This document shows, piece after piece, positions 58,971 to 64,000 of a stretch of 64,000 nucleotides of DNA. The DNA comes from Dactylellina haptotyla (taxonomy: Eukaryota; Ascomycota; Orbiliomycetes; Orbiliales; Orbiliaceae): assembly GCA_031310005.1 (NCBI GenBank), contig CM062381.1:1984001-2048000 (forward strand), given 5' to 3'. The position numbers were made by a program, and so were the translations under genes. Below the pieces are notes generated by a model. That model saw only the letters and a program-made list of their open reading frames with translations. It had not been told where the DNA came from and made no database searches. Numbering within the stretch: the stretch's first letter is position 1; the number at the start of each line of letters is the position of its first letter.

Positions 58971-61900
58971 GAGCGTGCGTGTTGCAGCAGAGAAGCAGAA
59001 GCGCGATGACGTAGATGGCTGCTTGGCCCGCCTTTCGCTTGGAGCTTGCTGCTGTCACTTTTCCCAGAGCAACAGCGGCGTCCCATCCCATCCGTTCCGA
59101 TCGGATCGCTTTTCTCTCACGCACCAGGCCACGGACAACGTACAACTAGCGAGCCTGAGGAACTTTATACGGAACGATCATAGACATCTTTGTGTACCCC
59201 AGGCAGCAGATGAGTAAAAAAAGAGAGAAAAGGCAAGCTGGGAAAAGGAAATCGTGTAGAAGAGGGAGAGGGGAGCCATTAGCCAGCCCACCTTGCTTTC
59301 TCGTGCAGCAGCGGCATCTTATCCGGGCAGGTTTGGTTGTTGATCAACCGGGCAGGGAATTCACATCAAATCACTTGGCACACTTTCCCACCGCGCAGGA
59401 GCATTGGTACTGGTTGGTTTCTCAGTGCTTTGAGAACAGGACCCTGATTGATAGATACTCTGGTGCTACTGGGACCGAGGCCAGGTCGCATCATCCGGAT
59501 CTGGCTGGAGCCTTCGTTTCGCACGGCCATGGTCTCAACTTTCTGATAATTGTACATCTCGAATTTAACTTGCCGCCGGATAGTACTTCAAGATATCCGT
59601 ACTTAGGAATTGAAATTTATTTTATTTTATGGTACAATTTAAGGGAAGGCAAGGGAACAGTGTGGCATGGGGGAGTGTGAATATTAATTATCCAATCGAT
59701 TTGACCCGGCAGTGTCCCGAGAGAACGAATCCCATGGTCGACACTCGCGAACTGACGAACCCGGTCGCGTAGAGATGAAGAGAGCAAGTGCGTCTATGGT
59801 GTGTGCTTTGTAGGTTAGATTACCAATCCACTTGTCTATCAACGAATTCTGCGGAGAGCGTCCGTAGAGAAGAAATTATCCCGGGATGCCAAATTCCGGA
59901 CACAGATGCCCTGTAATTGCTGTTGGTGACTTGCCATCTGCTCATTTGAATTTTCTGGTACCGTACTGCCTGTAGCTACCTGCAGGGTCGTTTCATCCGA
60001 TCATGATGTTTCTAAAGCAAAAGAAAAGGGTTTATGGCCAAAAATGGTGAGACCCTCACCCACGAGCTCCAGAGCTAGAGATTTAGTGCGAAATTTGGGG
60101 TACCAAGTGCACTCGTCGTTGGCTGTTTGGTGGGTGGCAACTAGCAGTTTTCATCTTGGGTCCAGCCAGCTCAAATACGTCGAGTACGGGTTTCCCGAAC
60201 CTCGACATTGGAAGCTCTATTTTTGCGCACACCCTCTTTGCGATTTTACGCTGCTCTAGGTAAGTAATAATAATGCTCAAGAGCACATACTGGAGTCAGA
60301 GTCGGAGCCAGAGCCAGAGCCAGATCCGCCGGACGAAACGATAGGTACTTGCTTGCTCTGCTGTAGCGCGAGTTGTGACCCGCTCCGCTTACTTGCCAAG
60401 GGACCCCTGCCCTCCTGATCTGTCTGTCTCTGGATGCAAACCCTCCCCGCCGCCCCTCCCCTCCTCCAGTCCAGTCCTATCCGTCTCTTCGCTCCCATCG
60501 CCCCCTCCCAAGACCTCTCCTCTCTCTTAAAGGTCTCGCTGTTCTCTTTCGATCACATCTAGAACGCTCGCGATACCCTTTTCATCCCTTCTGTCAATCA
60601 TCTCTGCGGATAGCCATAAGGCTGGCCGCTGGTATCATAAACCATCACATCAGAAGGTTCGCAGGCAGCTTAGCACAAGAATATTAACCGCAGCTAAATA
60701 GCTTCAGCTCCGATAGCTAGCTGCGGCGTCAACTAGATACTGTGGCAGCAGGTAATTGTAGCACGGAAGGTCACCGCAGAAACATCCGTTTGGTTCTTGA
60801 AACGGGGCGGCCGCACCTCACTATCGGAGAACCTCCATTTGCAACTATCAACGATCTGATCAAACCGCGGGCCAGCTGGAAAGCAGAATTACCTGGAAGA
60901 AATAAATACCACTATTGGTAATATACGAAATAGAAGGCTGTCGCCGCGAAAGAAAGCACATCGATAAACCAAGGCCCCTTTTCTTTCTTTTCTTGTCTTT
61001 CTTCTTCTTTCTTTTGGTCCTTCGGTATTTCGGTCTTCCTTTCTTTTTGGCGAACCACGTTTACGGCAGCTCTCCAACCATATCCACCAAGTCAAGGTAA
61101 AGAAAAACTTGCCAACTTTTTCTGCGTTCCGCTCTATTCCTCTGATAGCTCTGTTACCCTGCCGCCTTGTGGTCTCGTTTCCTAGATAATTAATTCCTTG
61201 ATATTTCACTTGTACGTGTGGGTTATTCCTTCTCACTCTCGCTCGCTTGCTTCAATGCACCACGACCCCCCCTTGCATTCCGCCTGGGGGTGTTTGGCCC
61301 GCGGGTCTCCTTCAAAGAAGGGTGTGGTTTATCCACAGAGCACATAGCGCATCACACATATCACCAAGAAAAAAAGTAGGCTAAGCAGGCTAGTTGGCCA
61401 ATCCCCTTTGCTTCCTATCCTTCTTCCACTTCTTCTTTATTGTCGACTTGGTCTTCCTCCTCCCCCATCACTCCCTCTTCACGTTCTGCCCGTCTTTCTT
61501 CTTATCATTCTTATTCTTCGCTTTCCTCGGGTTCTATTCTTCGCTGCAGGTTGGCTTGCCACCCCCTTCCTCAAAGAAAATCCTTCCGAAGAAGGAAGAG
61601 GAGAAGCTCAAGTAAGCCCGCGAGCAAGCTCTCGAATATTGTGGGCAAGTAGCGAGCAGGCGAGTGGCCGTGCTTGCTCCAGGTAGTGAATTGAATTGCA
61701 CCCAACCTTCCAAACCCTCGAAACACCCCCTCCGCTTGAGCTCTCGATCTCCCACTCCCAGCCCGCACTGTTTAACCGTTGATCGCTTCTGTCGGTCTTC
61801 CCCTTCCATCTGACTGGACTTCGTAAGTGTGTGCGTTCTCCGGAGAAAGTATTGGCGCCTGTGATGTACTTTTTTTTTATTTTATTTTTTTTCCCTTCCC

Positions 61901-62980
61901 ACTATTGGTTTTATTTTATTTTATTTTTTGCGGTAATCTTCACCTGGGAGTCCCGCCCTAAGGCTATGACTTTGCCTTAGCTGCGCGGAGATCACGAGCC
62001 CAAAATGAATCCAGCTTTCTCTCCCAACTTGACTCTCACTCTTCTCTCCCTGTAGGGTTTGTCTCTCCCTGCGAGCACCTCCGTACCGTTGTAGAGCACC
62101 GCTCCCTTCCTGCCGTTCTGTGCGTCCACTTCGACGTCATTGGAGAGACATCTGCTGGGAAAGGTTGTGTGCTCGGTTCGATATATTTCCTACATCGAGC
62201 AATTCTGATTCGCATCGGAACCCGAAAGTTTCCCCAAGCTGCACTAAACAGAAAAACCAGAAAAGTCTCTTTTCCGCTTTTCTTCTCTTTTCTATCCTAC
62301 CCCCTAGCCCCCGGCAATTCAATTTTTCATTTTTCATTTTTTATTTTATTTTATTTTTCAGAAAAAATATTTTGTTTTCACCCAGAATTATTGTCATTTT
62401 TTGGACACTTGCAAGGGAAAATAATAGGAGGGGCGAGCTTGCAGGCGGATCGGTCGTTTCATATGATAGCACCGGCCCATCAGGTCCCACCTCTCCACCA
62501 CAATCTGCTTTGAGATGACACAAGATCTTTTTTGCGAGATTCTTCTGGCGTCAACTTCATACCATCATTCCATTCGTACTTGCGCTTGCGCTCTCCTCTG
62601 AACATCTCCACTTTCCGTGCGATTCGTCTGATAGCCCCGCGACATTGCAGGCAGCACGGGATCTTCCCTCGTTTGCTCTGGTGCATCTGTTTCCCTCATC
62701 TTATTATTTTGATCGTCGGGCTCAATATAGCTGGCAGCGAAGGCTAACTCTCTGCACCGACCAGGCAACAATCGGACAGAAACCCGCCCCGAAAATAACA
62801 GACTTCGGATCCCTTTAGGGCTTTAGAGAGTAGTGTTCCGTAAAGGGCTCGTTCCCCTCCATTATAACCCCTCCTGAACCATCATCACCTACCATTCTGG
62901 AAAACAACAGCTCCCCACACAAAGTAAGCATACACAGGCAGTCTTCCGCTCTGGAGGAACCGCCCCTCAAAAAACTCAAG

Positions 62981-64000
62981 ATGTCGGTTTCTCCGGATAC
63001 CGTCGACGCAACCACCAAGCTCCTGGCGTCTCTCGCCTCGGGAGGTGTCCTGTTGCCGCTGACAAAAACCAAGCTCCCTGGTGAGGACACCGAGGAAAAG
63101 CGTGCGCTCGAGAGAGAATTGAATGCGCTCGCCAGCCGGATCCGACTGCTGGAACTCAAGGCTTCGGCTGTCAACCCGAAACTCTTCCCCGAAACTCCGA
63201 GCGACCTCCCCCAACCTGCCCTGGCAGCACCCGAACCCCCAGTTGCCGTCGACGCATCCTCCTCCACCTCCACCTCGTCATTTAACGATGACATACTTTC
63301 CACCATCGCATTACCACCGAACGGAAATTCCCAACCCATCGGTATCGAACCTGACCTAGAAGTGCTTAAGCAGCACGTCAAAGCTCAGGAGGGCGAGATC
63401 CAAAGCCATGGGAAGAATGTCGAAGTTTTGGTGGAAGAAATCAACCAACACCAACACGCCCTTCAGAATGTCAACCAGGAGTATAGCAGGGTGGAAATAT
63501 TGGAGAAAGAGCTGAGAAAGAGCCAGCGCGCAAACTTGGCATTCCAGAAAGCATTGAGGGAAATTGGAGAAATCGTCACAGCCGGTGAGTTTTCCTCTAG
63601 AGAAATCCAAATCGTTATCCGAAAGCCTAGCTCACCATAACCTCAATATAGTCGCCAGAGGTGACCTCACTAAGAAAGTCACTGTGCACGATGTCGAGAT
63701 GGACAAGGAAATCGAGATCTTCAAGGGTACTATCAACAACATGACGGATCAACTGCAGACATTTGCGAGCGAAGTCTCTCGAGTCGCTCGAGAAGTCGGG
63801 ACAGAAGGTCGATTAGGAGGCCAGGCCAGCGTCAACGGCGTTGAAGGCACCTGGCGTGAATTAACTGATAACGGTTCGTTTGCGGCCTTTGCTCCCCTCT
63901 ACGATAACCCACATCTAACCTTTTCGACTTTTAGTCAACACCATGGCCTCCAATCTTACCTCGCAGGTGCGAGAAATTGCTGAAGTCACATCCGCTGTCG
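62981..64000 (+). CDS. nik1: Group III hybrid histidine kinase Nik1/Os-1 (5' part)
   Basis: Exons 62981-63584, 63652-63873 and 63935 onward, cut by the window end. The first exon codes a linker with a Ser/Pro-rich patch and a coiled coil ([46 protein letters not shown]). Exon 2 is a HAMP repeat ([60 protein letters not shown]), continuing into [20 protein letters not shown], the join to the next repeat. This HAMP array defines fungal group III kinases, cytosolic osmosensors upstream of the Hog1 pathway and the target of phenylpyrrole and dicarboximide fungicides. The kinase and receiver domains lie outside the window. Confidence 0.95.

Larger units (their letters stand above)
58274..62980. 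other. 4.7-kb interval and long leader upstream of nik1
   Basis: No conserved gene seen. It holds the swr1 3' end, a GTT-rich tract at 58905-58970, a CAGAGC-type repeat at about 60295-60325, and from about 61000 a strongly pyrimidine-rich region leading to nik1. A donor-like GTAAGT at 61823 and acceptor-like CTGTAG near 62055 could bound an intron in the nik1 leader. Short upstream open frames are present but cannot be judged without transcripts. Confidence 0.45.

Overview
This window reads as nuclear DNA of a filamentous ascomycete (Pezizomycotina). Genes are compact and intron-rich, with mostly 50-120 nt GT-AG introns and occasional visible CTAAC-type branch sites. The gene set includes fungal-specific families: a DUF7732-like secreted protein, an Rtc3-type single SBDS-domain protein, a DUF7357 coilin-like protein and a group III (Nik1/Os-1) histidine kinase. 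I could not fix the class; Pezizomycetes is a guess. All exon models were made by eye from splice signals, reading phase and family conservation. No alignment or transcript data were available.

Layout. 1-12.6 kb: a Kex2-repeat secreted/membrane protein, RTC3, nucleoporin NSP1, a membrane J-protein, ribosomal protein S24 and an EFM3/FAM86-type methyltransferase. 13-24 kb: a 1306-aa coilin-like protein, PET117, V-ATPase subunit G (VMA10), an MFS transporter carrying a one-base frame break, and an F-box/TPR protein (Pof3/Dia2 type). 24.8-27.6 kb: a three-RRM Csx1/Nam8-type protein with an unusually long last intron. 27.6-31.8 kb: a gene-poor, repeat-rich stretch. 31.8-42.2 kb: an unrecognised protein, an acidic protein of the kind often labelled 'Dmc1' in fungal annotation, a protein with three dsRBD-like modules, the true meiotic recombinase DMC1, and the seven-zinc-knuckle protein GIS2/CNBP. 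42.2-47.3 kb: gene-poor. 47.3-58.3 kb: 14-3-3, the F1-ATPase inhibitor INH1, complex I subunit NDUFB8/ASHI, and the chromatin remodeller SWR1. 58.3-63 kb: a long leader or intergenic region, then the 5' part of NIK1, cut by the window edge.

Most genes are conserved housekeeping genes, several in divergent pairs that share a promoter of about 360-480 bp. Three things stand out. First, the protein at 1201 carries four 20-residue repeats with KR sites ahead of a Gly/Ser linker and DUF7732 module, and looks like a secreted-peptide precursor. Second, very small exons recur: 3 and 11 nt in dmc1, a 3-nt ATG exon and a 9-nt exon in vma10, 12 nt in gis2, 13 nt in inh1, 21 nt in the MFS gene. There are also two GC-AG introns. 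The 3-nt dmc1 exon restores an otherwise missing conserved valine. Third, RTC3 has a 14-bp palindrome with a perfect bZIP/CRE site, a stress-element core and a TATA-like box. No rRNA, complete tRNA, CRISPR or intact transposon was found.
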